A stretch of DNA of 64,000 nt from Taudactylus pleione (GCA_031769625.1 JAUIMM010000694.1:4920501-4984500); one strand, 5' to 3'. Positions 38,864 through 49,643 are shown, counted from the stretch's first letter. The notes: a model not told the origin generated them from the sequence alone. A program made the numbers and translations.

Positions 38864-40269
38864 TGAGTGAAACCATTGCTGCTGCACAGGGAGCGCGGAG
38901 CCCTATGAGTGGCACCATTGGTGCTGCACAGGGAGCGCGGAGCCCTATGAGTGACAGCATTGCAGCTGTACAGGGAGCGCAGAGCCCTATGAGTGGCACC
39001 ATTGGTGCTGCACAGGGAGCTCGGAGCCCTATGAGTGGCACCATTGCTGCTGTACAGGCAGCGCGGAGCCCTATTAGTGGCACCATTGGTGCTGCACAAG
39101 GAGCGCGGAGCCCTATGAGTGGCACCATTGCTGCTGTACAGAGAGCGCGGAGCCCTATGAGTGGCACCATTGCTGCTGCACAGGGAGCGCAGAGCCCTAT
39201 GAGTGGCACCATTGCTGCTGTACAGGGAGCGCGGAGCCCTATGAGTGGCACCATTGCTGCTGTACAGGGAGCGCGGAGCCCTATGAGTGGCACCATTGGT
39301 GCTGCACAGGGAGCGCGGAGCCCTATGAGTGGCACCATTGCTGCTGTACAGGGAGCGCAGAGCCCTATGAGTGGCACCATTGCTGCTGTACAGGGAGCGC
39401 GGAGCCCTATGAGTGGCACTATTGGTGCTGCACAGGGAGCGCGGAGCCCTGTGAGTGGCACCATTGCTGCTGCTTAGAGAGTGCGGAGCCCTATGAGTGA
39501 CACCATTGCTGCTGCACAGGGAGCGCGGAGCCCTATGAGTGGCACCATTGCTGCTGTACAGGGAGCGCGGAGCCCTATGAGTGGCACTATTGGTGCTGCA
39601 CAGGGAGCGCGGAGCCCTATGAGTGGCACCATTGCTGCTGCTTAGAGAGTGCGGAGCCCTATGAGTGACACCATTGCTGCTGCACAGGGAGCGCGGAGCC
39701 CTATGAGTGGCACCATTGCTGCTGTACAGGGAGCGCGGAGCCCTATGAGTGGCACTATTGGTGCTGCACAGGGAGCGCGGAGCCCTATGAGTGGCACCAT
39801 TGCTGCTGTACAGGGAGCGCGGAGCCCTATGAGTGGCACCATTGCTGCTGTACAGGGAGCGCGGAGCCCTATGAGTGGCACTATTGGTGCTGCACAGGGA
39901 GCGCGGAGCCCTATGAGTGGCACCATTGCTGCTGTACAGGGAGCACGGAGCCCTATGAGTGGCACCATTGCTGCTGCACAGGGAGCACAAAGCCCTATGA
40001 GTGGCACTATTGGTGCTGCACAGGGAGCACGGAGCCCTATGAGTGGCACTATTGGTGCTGCACAGGGAGCACGGAGCCCTATGAGTGGCACTATTGGTGC
40101 TGCACAGGGAGCGCGGAGCCCTATGAGTGGCACCATTGCTGCTGTACAGGGAGCGCGGAGCCCTATGAGTGGCACCATTGCTGCTGCTTGTGGCCTGCAT
40201 GATGTCTGGAACAGAACTCTGAAGCCACTAGCGCTACTGCTGAGCCGCAGGTGCGGGCTGATATTGTCC

Positions 40270-40658
40270 CACGGGCATATCTATAATGGGTGCAGGGTGT
40301 GCAGTGCACATGGGCCCCTGGGTCCAGGGAGTGCCCACACTGCACACCCTGCACCCATATTATCTAAAACGTACCTTTCCAAGGTCCAACTTTGGGTTGT
40401 CTCAGCGCTACACAAAATTCCGGAAAATGCCCGCCGCAGCCATTTTTCCGGTGTTTTGTCCATGCTTAATGAGGAAATCACCGGGAAAATGATGGCCATG
40501 CCATTTTCCTGCGATTTGCGCATGCACTGTAGACTCTGGGCACACCCTAATGCCCAGATCTACTGATGCTGCCAGTCAGCGGCCGGCCGCCGAAGAGAGA
40601 GGAGGGATCCCCGGACGGGGAATGCACACGGGTCCCCTTCTCTCTTGTGACGCCCCTG
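40270..40658 (-). mobile_element. hAT-type non-autonomous transposon (MITE), copy 1
   Basis: A 389-bp element flanked by a perfect 8-bp target duplication TATTGTCC (40262-40269 and 40659-40666). The right end reads ACGCCCCTG; the left end is a diverged CACGGGCATATCTATAATGG. It belongs to the same family as 53479-53795, which lies in the opposite orientation: both carry the GGGTGCAGGGTGTGCAGTG segment beside one end and a CTCTCT-containing segment beside the other. No transposase is present. The 8-bp duplication and CAGGGGCG-type ends fit the hAT superfamily. Confidence 0.85.
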
Positions 40659-40901
40659 TATTGTCCTGTGATGACATGTGATCACCGCACCGCACTTTGT
40701 ATTTTCAGAAAGTACCATTAGTCTTTGTACTCAGACAACATATTTGTAACTCAAATCGCCAAAAATAATTCCAAGAAAGGGAACTAAAAGCAAAGCTCCA
40801 TTTTTTCTTCTTCTTCTAATTCTAAACACCAGAAATAAATACTTTGCGCGTCTTGTTTTGTCAGTAATCTATTTCCGAAATAGTAAAAAGCAGGATTCTA
40901 T

Positions 40902-41630
40902 GGGGTATATTCAATTGGGCGCGAGGTTTTGCGAGGAAAAAACCTTGCGCCCCTCGCGGCCAATTTCGGAATCCCGCGGGTATGCGCGCTCCCGATACCC
41001 GCGGGATTCAATTAAAAAACAGTGGACACAGGGTTTTCATCACTCAAAACCCTGCGCCACGTAAATTAAAAAAAAAAAAAGTCACTTACCTGCCCAGGTC
41101 CCCGCGGCTCCCGGCGGCCTCCCCTCTCTCTTCCTACTGGAGAGGGGGCTGCTGGGAGTCCCGGGGGCTGATGGGAGGAGCAAGGGCTGTTGGGAGATGT
41201 AGTTCTCCCAGCGCCAATTCCGGGGGGCCACACAACCACTGCGGGGGCACACACTCTCAAACACACATACAGCACACACACTGACATACTCACCGCTGCT
41301 GCAGAAGAGCCGGTTCCCGACGCAGGATGAAGAAGAAGATGAGAAGACAGCGCTGCAGAAGGTAAGTAATTAAGGACTAATTAAGCTAAATGGTTAATTA
41401 GTCCTCGGGGGGGCGCCGCGGGGGTGTCAGAGCAAGTCCCGGTGATTTATCCTGAAATCATCGATTTCAGGAAAAATCACGCTTGCTCAGGAGGTGCGCA
41501 AAAAAAACATCCCGGCGCGTGTTTTAAAACAAAACACGCACCTAATAGAATAGCAAAAAACCCGCACCTGCAGGAAAAACCTCGCAGGTGCGGGTTTTTT
41601 GCTTTTCACGCAGCCTATTGAATATGCCCC
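40902..41630. mobile_element. Non-autonomous DNA transposon with GGGGYATATTCAAT ends
   Basis: The terminal inverted repeats are GGGGTATATTCAATTGGG at the left and, read inward on the minus strand, GGGGCATATTCAATAGG at the right. TAT flanks both sides (40899-40901 and 41631-41633). The interior has several hairpins, for example GGAATCCCGCGGGTAT with ATACCCGCGGGATTC (40968-41010) and TGAAATCATCGATTTCA near 41452. It has no credible coding sequence. A 3-bp duplication is compatible with PIF/Harbinger but does not prove it. Confidence 0.75.
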
Positions 41631-41999
41631 TATGTGTAGGTTGTGACAAAAAAATTTAAATTTTTTTTTTTTTTTTAAATGTTCACTGTCTCAATTTAAA
41701 CGCTTTCTACGAATCGGAAGAATATAGGAACCTAACAAGACCTGTCATTTTAAAAACGACACAACCTACCGCATAAAAAAATGAGGTACCCCAAATTTGT
41801 ATTGATAGGAGACCGCGCTGATGGGGGAGAGTTGGGGCTTCATTTACAAAGCAGCAGCTTTTATAAGCTGCTGCTTCTCAGCGGGTTGCAGGTAAAAATG
41901 TAAAACGGCGCCCGCAGTCTGTGGAAAGCACGGCATGACGTACACTGACTTCAGGTGCTGTTTTAAATTTCCACCTGCAACCCGCCAGGAAGCAGCGGT

Positions 42000-43432
42000 C
42001 AGTGGCGTAACTAGGGCAGGGCGAGCGGGGTGCGGCGCTGGGGGGCGCTGCCGGCCACGGTCCGGCCCGCCCTAGTTAGCCAGTGTAGCGCCGACCGCAG
42101 TGACTGCGGTCAGCGCTACACATTTACACAGGACCGGCGCTAGGCTTCCAGCGCCGGTCTTGTGCTGCACAGCTGAGCCCGTTCCCGCCCCCTGAGCACT
42201 TGCTCAATAGCGCCAGGAGGCGGGCTCAGGCTATGCATAACACACGCATCGCCGCCATCGCTGGCGGCGATGCGTGTGTTAAACAGCAGCCAATGAGAGT
42301 CAGATAGACTCTCATTGACTGCTGCAGCACCCACTGCAAGAGCCGGGCTTCCGTCCGGCTCCTGCAGTGGGTAATGGGACAGACGTCATGACATCATGAC
42401 GTCTCTCCCATAATGCTGAGCGCGCCAGCCCGGGAGGACTGGCGGGCGGCGGCGGGAGCGGTGTCGCGGTCCGGAGCAGCAGCGTGGATTCAGGTAAGTA
42501 TATTTGTATATAGATTTTTTTTAAACCTGTCTGCACTACTGGGGGCACAACGGGGGAGGGGGTGGCTACTACTGGGGGGACCTCTACTGGGGGTGGGGGC
42601 ACAAAGGGGGGGGGGTTGGCTACTACTGGGGGCACCATTACTGGGAGGACCTCTACTGGGGGCACTTAATCGGGAGGGGGAACCTCTACAGGGGACTACT
42701 ACTGGGGCATTATAAAAGAGGCCTACTACTAGGGGCACTGCACTGGGGGGACCACTACTGGGGGCAGAAATAGGAAGGACCACTACAGGGGGCACTGGAT
42801 AGGGGGGGATCACTACTGGGGGCCTGCATAAGGGGGACCACTGCATGGGGGCGGGACTACTGCTGGGGGCACTATGTAAGGGGCTTACTGCTAGGGGCAC
42901 TGCACTGGGGGGACCACTACAGGGGGCACTAGATAGGGGGGATCACTACTGGGTGACTGCATAAGGGGGACCACTACTGGGAAAACTGCATGGGGGGGAG
43001 ACTACTGCTGGGGGCACTATTTAAAGGGCACTGCATGGGGGGAGGGTCTACTACTGGGGGCACTATATAAAGGGCACTGCATAAGGTGATACCACTACTG
43101 GGCGCACTGCATTTGGGCAGACCACTACTGGGGGCCCCGAATAAGGGGAACTAATTGGGGGCTATATAAGGGGGACCACTACTATGGGCCTGCATAAGAG
43201 GGACCACAACTGCATACTGGGGGTACTGTATAAGGGGCACTACTGGGGTTAAGGTGCATATGTATAGGAATGTTCAGCGTGAAAATAAAGGGGTGTGGCA
43301 TGTTGACGCCCCATTTTTAAGCGACCATGTCCATGTTTTTTTGCCGCGTACGCCTTAGGCGCGCGCACATATCGGGGGGAGGCTCCCTTTTCAAATTTGC
43401 CATGGGCTCCAAATACCCTAGTTACGCCACTG
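42000..43432. mobile_element. hAT-type element with CAGTGGCGTAACTAGGG ends
   Basis: The 17-bp terminal inverted repeats CAGTGGCGTAACTAGGG are perfect, and the 8-bp target duplication GCAGCGGT (41992-41999 and 43433-43440) is perfect. CAGTG ends with 8-bp duplications are typical of hAT. The 1433-bp interior has no transposase ORF; about half of it is a G-rich minisatellite. Confidence 0.88.
42530..43250 (+). repeat. G-rich irregular minisatellite
   Basis: Loose repeats built from CTACTACTGGGGGCACT-like and GCATAAGGGGGACCACT-like blocks, with many runs of four or more G on the plus strand. The units vary in length, so ORFs crossing the region (proline-rich on minus, glycine-rich on plus) are low-complexity artefacts. 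Confidence 0.85.
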
Positions 43433-43523
43433 GCAGCGGTGCTTGCAAATAAGCCCCTGGGCTTTAGATCCATCCCCCTTCTATTGTGGAAATGTATTAT
43501 GTGCTGTATCAGTTATTGGGACT

Positions 43524-43678
43524 GATGTACTAAAGCCTTGGAGAGAGATAAAGTGGATGGAGATAAACTACCAACCAATCCGCTCCTAACTGTCAGTTTT
43601 CAAACACAGCCTGTAACATGGCAGATAGGAGCTGATTGGCTGGTACTTTATCGCTCTCCATCCAAGGCTTAGTACATC
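43524..43678. mobile_element. Palindromic MITE (GATGTACTAAGCCTTGG ends)
   Basis: The left end GATGTACTAAAGCCTTGG mirrors the right end AAGGCTTAGTACATC. The interior is also near-palindromic: CAATCCGCTCCTAACTG opposes GATAGGAGCTGATTGG. It is related to the elements at 44672 and 45148. Confidence 0.75.
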
Positions 43679-44671
43679 TTCCACAGTGTCTACTAAGTGG
43701 GAAAATTGATTAAAAGAGATTTCCCTCATTCAAGACAGCCCACCCCCCATGTGTGTGCGGGCCAGTATGGGGGAGATAGGGCACAATGTGCCCCCCCCCC
43801 CATTTATGGAAAACAAGTTTTTCCCATATCGCTGGGCGATATTTTCTGGTAATCAGTGGGGCCACATAGTTTGAAAATTGGGGCTCCCCGCTTTCAAGTA
43901 TGGGTGCCTACTCGGTTGCAGCTGTCATTATGAGGGTGAAAGGACACCACTGTGCACAAATGTGATGACATCATTTTTATCACCCTTCAGTTTTATACAA
44001 CTGAAGAGAATTAAAGCAGAACATTGAATATAACTGAGCATATGCAAGTTTCTCTAATGAGATAAACAGCAATGAGTTTTAATATGCAATTATGCACAAT
44101 ATGTAAAATAGGTGTATTAATGATCGTTCCCCTTTAATTGTATGCCCTCGCTGCCAGAGTCAGGTAGCTGTGTAATCATTAGGAGTGTTCCCAGCACGGT
44201 GATGTTTCAGCAATTGCAGGGACCCTGTTCAGCTTATTCTACAACCTGGTATTTGCTCCTGGAACATTCTGAAGGATTCAGACAAATTGTAACCTATTTT
44301 ATAAGTGTTTGAAATTGATACATCAGCATTTTCCAGGGCGGAACACTGACTTTAACAAGTAAAAAAGTATTTTATCTTACTTTCTCTTACTGCAGACGTG
44401 TTACTTGGAAGAGAAATCTTGAAATGTTTAATAAGATTTTCCGTTTCTCACCATTGCTTTGTGAAGGTTTTATTTAGAACGTGTGACTAAGGAGCACATA
44501 GAGGTGTTGGGCAGGAGACGGTAAGAAATTCTCTAACATCATTTGAAGTTTAAATTCAGACTTCATATTTGTCTAATATCTCGAGCCAGTAATAAATGTA
44601 TTTACTGATCTTCACAAGACGGCTGAAGATTTTTCATGACAAACTTGTACTGTAGGTGGATGGGGGATTCT
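43679..44671. other. Intergenic DNA, no gene seen
   Basis: Mostly AT-rich sequence with no ORF of note, no recognisable RNA gene and no clear repeat apart from short C and G runs near 43740-43800. Confidence 0.5.
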
Positions 44672-45147
44672 GGGGTCTATTTACTAAGCCTTGGGTGGAG
44701 ATAATGTCAGGGGGTGCTGGGAGGGAGGGGGGGGAGCGGGTACAAATTACCCGGGCCTGGGCTTGCTGGAGGGACCCGGCGGGGGTCCCTCCAGCAAGCC
44801 CCCCTTCCCTTCTACATGCTGCTGTGTGCTGGGCCGCAGTGGGAGACCGCTCGCAGCAGCTGGAGCAGTCTCCTATGCCTATGGGGGGAGCGATCATGCT
44901 GATCACGACCCCATTGGCTGTGCGCCGGGCTGAGGGGCTCACAGCGCCCCCTCCCAGCGCGCAGCACTGCTAAATAGTTTTTGTGTTTATTTCCTAAGGG
45001 GGCGTGACAACGCCTCCCACGATTAGGCCACGCCCCCTGTCACCTGGGCGTGGCTCTTGGATAAGGTGATAAGGTACAAGCCAATCAGCTCCTGTTATTT
45101 TTCAAACACAGCCTGCGACATGACAGGAGCTGATTGGCTGGTACTTT
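44672..45147. mobile_element. MITE related to 45148-45293, expanded and incomplete
   Basis: The left end GGGGTCTATTTACTAAGCC is intact. The right half, with AGCCAATCAGCTCCTG and CAGGAGCTGATTGGCTGG, is recognisable. About 350 bp of GC-rich sequence (44705-45058) lies between them and the right terminus is missing where the next copy begins. Confidence 0.6.
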
Positions 45148-45293
45148 GGGGTCTATTTACTAAGCCTTGGATGGAGATAAAGTACCAGCGAATCAGCTCT
45201 TCCTAACTGCCATGTCATAGGCTGTATTTGAAAAATGACAGGAGCTGGTTGGTTTGTACTTTATCTCCATCCAAGGCTTAGTAAATAGACCTC
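45148..45293. mobile_element. Palindromic MITE (GGTCTATTTACTAAGCCTTGG ends)
   Basis: A 146-bp near-perfect foldback. The left end GGTCTATTTACTAAGCCTTG opposes the right end CAAGGCTTAGTAAATAGACC. It abuts or is nested in the related copy to its left. Confidence 0.8.
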
Positions 45294-45850
45294 TCTGTCT
45301 GCAATGGAAAGCTGAGAGTATAGAAGCTACATCAGTTACAGGATAACTTCATTCACATCTGTAAAGCCAATCTTTTGGGGAATGTACCCCATCCCAGGAG
45401 CTGGGCCGCCATGAGATCAATCAGGACCGGAACATGAGGGCATCATGATCAAGTGCGGGTGCGTGCCACACCCCATTGTGAACACCGGGCCCTCTGAAGA
45501 AACTTACTAAATGGAGTGCGCTGGGGATGGCGTGACATGCCATTTTGGGGGCATGATTATATAGATGCCTCCTAGATTGTCTCCTGGCAGCCAGTCAGGC
45601 CCATGCCCAGGTATTCTGTACCTGCCCATCCCTGCTGTCCTTAATTCAGCTGGTGGCTAGTTGTCAGTAAGCATGCACCAGCCATGACTCAGGGACATTA
45701 ACGGTATGGCAATGGTCGTGATGATTGAGCCGTTGCAGTATGGACCAATGTGCCCGGGTAGGTTCATGTGGAAATAGAATTAATCATCGCCATACTTTGT
45801 ACTGTGCCCTTTTCTCCTGTTCTTTGTTGCGCCAAAGTCCACAATCACCT
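45294..45850. other. Intergenic DNA, no gene seen
   Basis: No convincing ORF, RNA gene or full repeat was recognised. Confidence 0.45.
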
Positions 45851-45853
45851 CTT

Positions 45854-46700
45854 AAGCTGGGCACATACTTAATGATTGTGTAACCAGCGATGCGACCCGC
45901 GATCCCAGCACCAATAGCCGACATATCGGGAGGTCGGCACACACGAGGCATGTTCGACCAGAGGCATGGGACCCGCTGTTCCATATCAGTGAGATATGTG
46001 AAGGCTGCTTGTGTTGTACCTGTAAAAAACAGGTTCAAATCTATTAAAAAAATTACGAAGGGTCCCCCCCCAAAAGCCATAACCAGCCCCGGACTTGTCA
46101 ACCAGTCCTGGTTCCTAATATTACGGGGAACAAAACGAGAAGGTTTCCACCGTAATTTAGGATCCAGCACCAGGCTGCAGTGCCAGTCCTGGTTTTAAAT
46201 ATAGGGGGAAAAAAATTGCATTTGGGTACCCCTATATTTAAAACCAGCACCGGACCCCAAAGTGTCCCATGGGCGGTCGGGATGTTGGGCACCTCCACCA
46301 CCGCAGCTGTGTGGCAGTGCCGTACCCTGGAAACAAGAATGGATACTGGGCCTGATTCAGAGCCTGACACTATTTGCGGATGGTCGTTCCATTAAACAGG
46401 AGGCATACCATACGGACACACCCCCAAATAGCGTCATTTAGGGGCTTGGCCTACGGTACTTAGGTCACGACCCCTTTTCAGCGGATTTGTGCGCATGATT
46501 TGGGGTGTTGGCTTCCTCGCCGCACAGGGCGTGGCTTATGCTGGAACCCGCCCTGCTGGGCCCGACCACCTGATATGCCAGCCCCCGCCGCATAGTACTG
46601 CATGGGAACATCAGCCGCATCGTATGATCTTCCTGCATGTACATGCTTCAACGGTAGCTCATACACACTACACAATATTGACGATTTGTTGTTCCGATGC
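45854..46700. other. Probable diverged transposon cluster with a strong hairpin
   Basis: It begins with AAGCTGGGCACATACTTAAT, which resembles a MITE terminus, and contains GGGCCTGATTCAGAGCC at about 46350, the left terminus of the family at 49644 and 54664 without its partner. A perfect 17-bp inverted repeat, GGTTTTAAATATAGGGG (46191-46207) and its complement (46229-46245), encloses a 21-base loop. Short ORFs here have no similarity I recognise. Confidence 0.4.
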
Positions 46701-47620
46701 GTCAGAATTAGTTAGTAGTAGTACTTACCTTAGGACGATTGGGATTTCCTCCTCTGTCGGGCTGCTGCTGTCGGGATTTGAACCGCCGGCCATGAGGGTG
46801 GCGGTAAATCATACTGATTCCGTTACTTGGGGCCCAGAACATAACCACTCGGGCACTTGGGGCCCTAGAAGAATTGCATAAAGTCGCTTGGGGTTCCCGC
46901 AGGCAACAATGGAGCACAAGTGTATAAGTAGCACTCCACCTTCTACTGGCGTTGACAGTTACGACCATCCAGATAGTTTATGTCATCTTATCTTCCTGAT
47001 ATTTAGGTTTCCCCCAACAGCAGTAGTGAGTGGGATCTGTTTACCTAGCACATCAGCACGTGCACCGTAAAGACTGGTGCAATTATTGTGTACCCCGTAT
47101 GGTACATCGCTTTCCTCCTCTTTCTTAGCAATGTCCCACTGTTTGCCTGTTTACCTCCTGGCTACGGTGACTCATGCCTCACTTGTTGTCTGATTAATGT
47201 TCTGCAGAAAAATATATGTTTTTATAGGTTACACTCTTACATATTGACAGAGATAATTATCTTTCATTTCAAACTGAACTAAAAATACATTCTCATACAG
47301 TATAGTAATTAGCATCCTGCCGCTCTCACAGAAAGTCCTGTGTTGAATTAAGAGAGTGATCCCAGCAGAGGGTATGTTTCTAGGGAGCCGGATAACGGGT
47401 GTAGCAGACCCCTGTGGTCGGGTACTTTATCTCGTCTCCCACACATCATGGGGAAAAGGTGTTTCTGCGTGTTAGACGCGCTAGGCACCTTGGTAATATC
47501 CGTGAATCTATAGATAAATGTTATAGTAAATTATAATAATAGACAGTCAACCCAAACACAGAAGACATGAATAATCTCATTGAAAAGCAATTACAGACAC
47601 TACCCGAAAAATGTATTAAA
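46701..47620. other. Intergenic DNA, no gene seen
   Basis: Contains a B-box-like GGTTCAAATCC on the minus strand near 46780 but no A box or cloverleaf. Nothing else was supported. Confidence 0.4.
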
Positions 47621-47715
47621 GTTGCCCATAGCAACCAATCAGCTTTGAGGTAGCATTTATGAAATACATTCTATAAAATGGCAGTTAGAAACTAATTGGT
47701 TGCTATGGGAGACTT
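47621..47715. mobile_element. Short palindromic MITE (GCCCATAGCAACCAATCAG)
   Basis: The left arm TTGCCCATAGCAACCAATCA mirrors the right arm TAATTGGTTGCTATGGG. MITEs with this core are common in frog genomes (recalled knowledge, not a search result). Confidence 0.75.
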
Positions 47716-48002
47716 CACCACTTGTCCTCTCCTCCACTCTGTAGAAGGTTTGATATATCTCATTTTAAAAAGCCTAACTGACATAGGAAGTCAATATAGA
47801 GGTGTATTACTAGCCCTAATAAAAGTATATTGGGTTCTTAAATTGTGTGAAATGGTTGTTATGTGCATATTGCATAATTGATAAATAGCAATATTTTGGG
47901 GACAAAATAATTACTGCAGTTAAATTGGGGATACATTAAAATGGGTGCAAGTATATTTTTGTGTCTTTAAAGAGCACTTTTAATTTTTTTTTTAAAATAC
48001 AC

Positions 48003-49503
48003 CTGCTGCAGCCACCTGTTATCCTAAAAACACCTGTCCCATCCATACAGTACCCCAAAACACCTGTCTCATCCATACAGCACCCCAAAACACCTGTCTC
48101 ATCCATACAGCACCCCAAAACACCTGTCCCTTCCATACAGCACCCCAAAACACCTGTCCCATCCATACAGCCACCCAAAACACCTGTCCCATCCATACAG
48201 CCCCCAAAACACCTGTCTCATCCATACAGCACCCCAAAACACCTATCTCATCCATACAGCACCCCAAAACACCTGTCTCATCCATACAGCCCCCAAAACA
48301 CCTGTCTCATCCATACAGCCCCCCAAAACACCTGTCCCATCCATACAGACCCCCAAAACACCTGTCCCATCCATACAGTACCCAAAAACACCTGTCTCAT
48401 CCATACAGCACCCCAAAACACAATCTCATCCATACAGCACCCCAAAACACCTGTCTCATCCATACAGCACCCCAAAACACCTGTCCCATCCATACAGCCC
48501 CCAAACACCTGTCTCATCCATACAGCACCCCAAAACACCTATCTCATCCATACAGCACCCCAAAACACCTGTCCCATCCACATAGCCCCCCAAAACACCT
48601 GTCCCATCCATACAGCCCCCAAAACACCTGTCTCATCCATACAGCCCCCCAAAACACCTGTCCCATCCATACAGCCCCCAAAACACCTGTCTCATCTATA
48701 CAGCTCCCCAAACACCTGTCCCATCCATACAGCCCCCCAAAACACCTGTCTCATCCATGCAGCTCCCCAAACACCTGTCCCATCCATACAGTCCCCCCAA
48801 ACACCTGTCCCATCCATACAGTCCCCCAAACACCTGTCACATCCATACAGCCCCCAAACACCTGTCTCATCCATACAGCACCCCAAACACCTGTCTCATC
48901 CATACAGCCCCGCAAACACCTGTCTCATCCATACAGCACCCCAAATACCTGTCTCATCCATACAACCTCCCCAAACACCTGTCCCATCCATACAGCCCCC
49001 CAAACACCTGTCCCATCCATACAGCCACCCAAACACCTGTCTCATCCACGCAGCCCCCAAACACCTGTCTCATCCATACAGCCCCCCAAACACCTGCTTC
49101 ATCCATACAGCCCCCAAACACCTGTCTCATCCATACAGCACCCCAAATACCTGTCTCATCCATACAGCCTCCCCAAACACCTGTCTCATCCATACAGCCT
49201 CCCCAAACACCTGTCTCATCCACGCAGCCCCCCAAACACCTGTCTCATCCATACAGACCCAAACACCTGCATCATCCATACAGCCCCCAAACACCTGTCT
49301 CATCCATACAGCACCCCAAATACCTGTCTCATCCATACAGCCTCCCCAAAACACCTGTCCCATCCATACAGCTCCCCAAACACCTGTCCCATCCATACAG
49401 CTCCCCAAACACCTGTCTCATCCATACAGCTCCCAAAACACCTGTCCCATCTATACAGCTCCCCAAACACCTGTCCCATCCATACAGCCTCCCCAAAATA
49501 TCT
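48003..49503. repeat. 30-bp minisatellite, roughly fifty units
   Basis: Units read CACCTGTCTCATCCATACAG followed by a variable C- and A-rich spacer such as CACCCCAAAA. The standard length is 30 bp, with shorter variants of 26-29 bp in the right half. Because 30 is divisible by 3, plus-strand frames stay open (10-residue repeat like TPVSSIQHPK) until a short unit shifts them; this is not a gene. Confidence 0.93.
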
Positions 49504-49643
49504 GATCCAGTACTTTAAACCCATTTTCCAACACTTTTAAAATTTTCACCCCAAAAATGACATGTCATTATTAGGGGGAATTAAGTTAACTAAAAAACTA
49601 TTTTTGCCTAATTAGTCATTAGGGGGGGTGTCTAAAGGATTCT

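Larger units (their letters stand above)
1..40188. repeat. 42-bp tandem repeat array, about 948 units
   Basis: A single 42-bp unit is repeated head to tail from the first base to about 40188, broken only by a SINE at 26701-27057. Typical landmarks in each unit are GCGCGGAGCCCTATGAGT, then GGCACC or GACACC, then ATTGCTGCT, then a variable tail (GTACAGGGA, GCACAGGGA or GCATAGAGA). The consensus is about 62% GC with two CpGs. The left end lies outside the window; the right edge is sharp, at the sequence GCTGCTTGTGGCC. Four of six frames of the unit have no stop, giving ORFs of up to thousands of codons made of 14-residue repeats (for example MSGTIAAVQGARSP on plus, YSSNGATHRAPRSL on minus). No start context, splice structure or non-repeat domain supports a protein. 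I do not recognise the family. Confidence 0.97.
41834..43457. mobile_element. Older MITE split by a nested hAT element
   Basis: The outer ends are related inverted repeats: GGGGCTTCATTTACAAAGCA at the left and, on the minus strand, GGGGCTTATTTGCAAGCACC at the right. Without the hAT insertion at 42000-43432 and one target copy, the outer element would be about 180 bp. The nesting gives relative age: this element is older than the hAT insertion. Confidence 0.65.

Noticed and set aside
6417..39477. Very long repeat-protein ORFs on both strands (for example 10782-22568 and 27698-35728 on minus, 7635-8249 on plus)
   Set aside because: They follow from a 42-bp unit without stops in four frames. 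Several frames are open over the same bases, small indels switch one repeat peptide to the other within an ORF, and there is no start context, splice site or non-repeat domain.
1..40188. CRISPR-like array
   Set aside because: Units are directly adjacent with no unique spacers, and the context is eukaryotic.
39649..40566. 305-codon plus-strand ORF leaving the array
   Set aside because: It runs from the repeat through unique DNA into a hAT MITE. The non-repeat part has no recognisable domain.
42312..42900. Proline-rich minus-strand and glycine-rich plus-strand ORFs
   Set aside because: They are translations of the G-rich minisatellite inside the hAT element.
46750..46830. Minus-strand tRNA or SINE suggested by a B-box-like GGTTCAAATCC
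   Set aside because: No A box at the right distance and no cloverleaf could be drawn.
47961..49518. 514-codon plus-strand ORF and overlapping ORFs
   Set aside because: They are translations of the 30-bp minisatellite in several frames, with frame changes wherever a unit is shorter.
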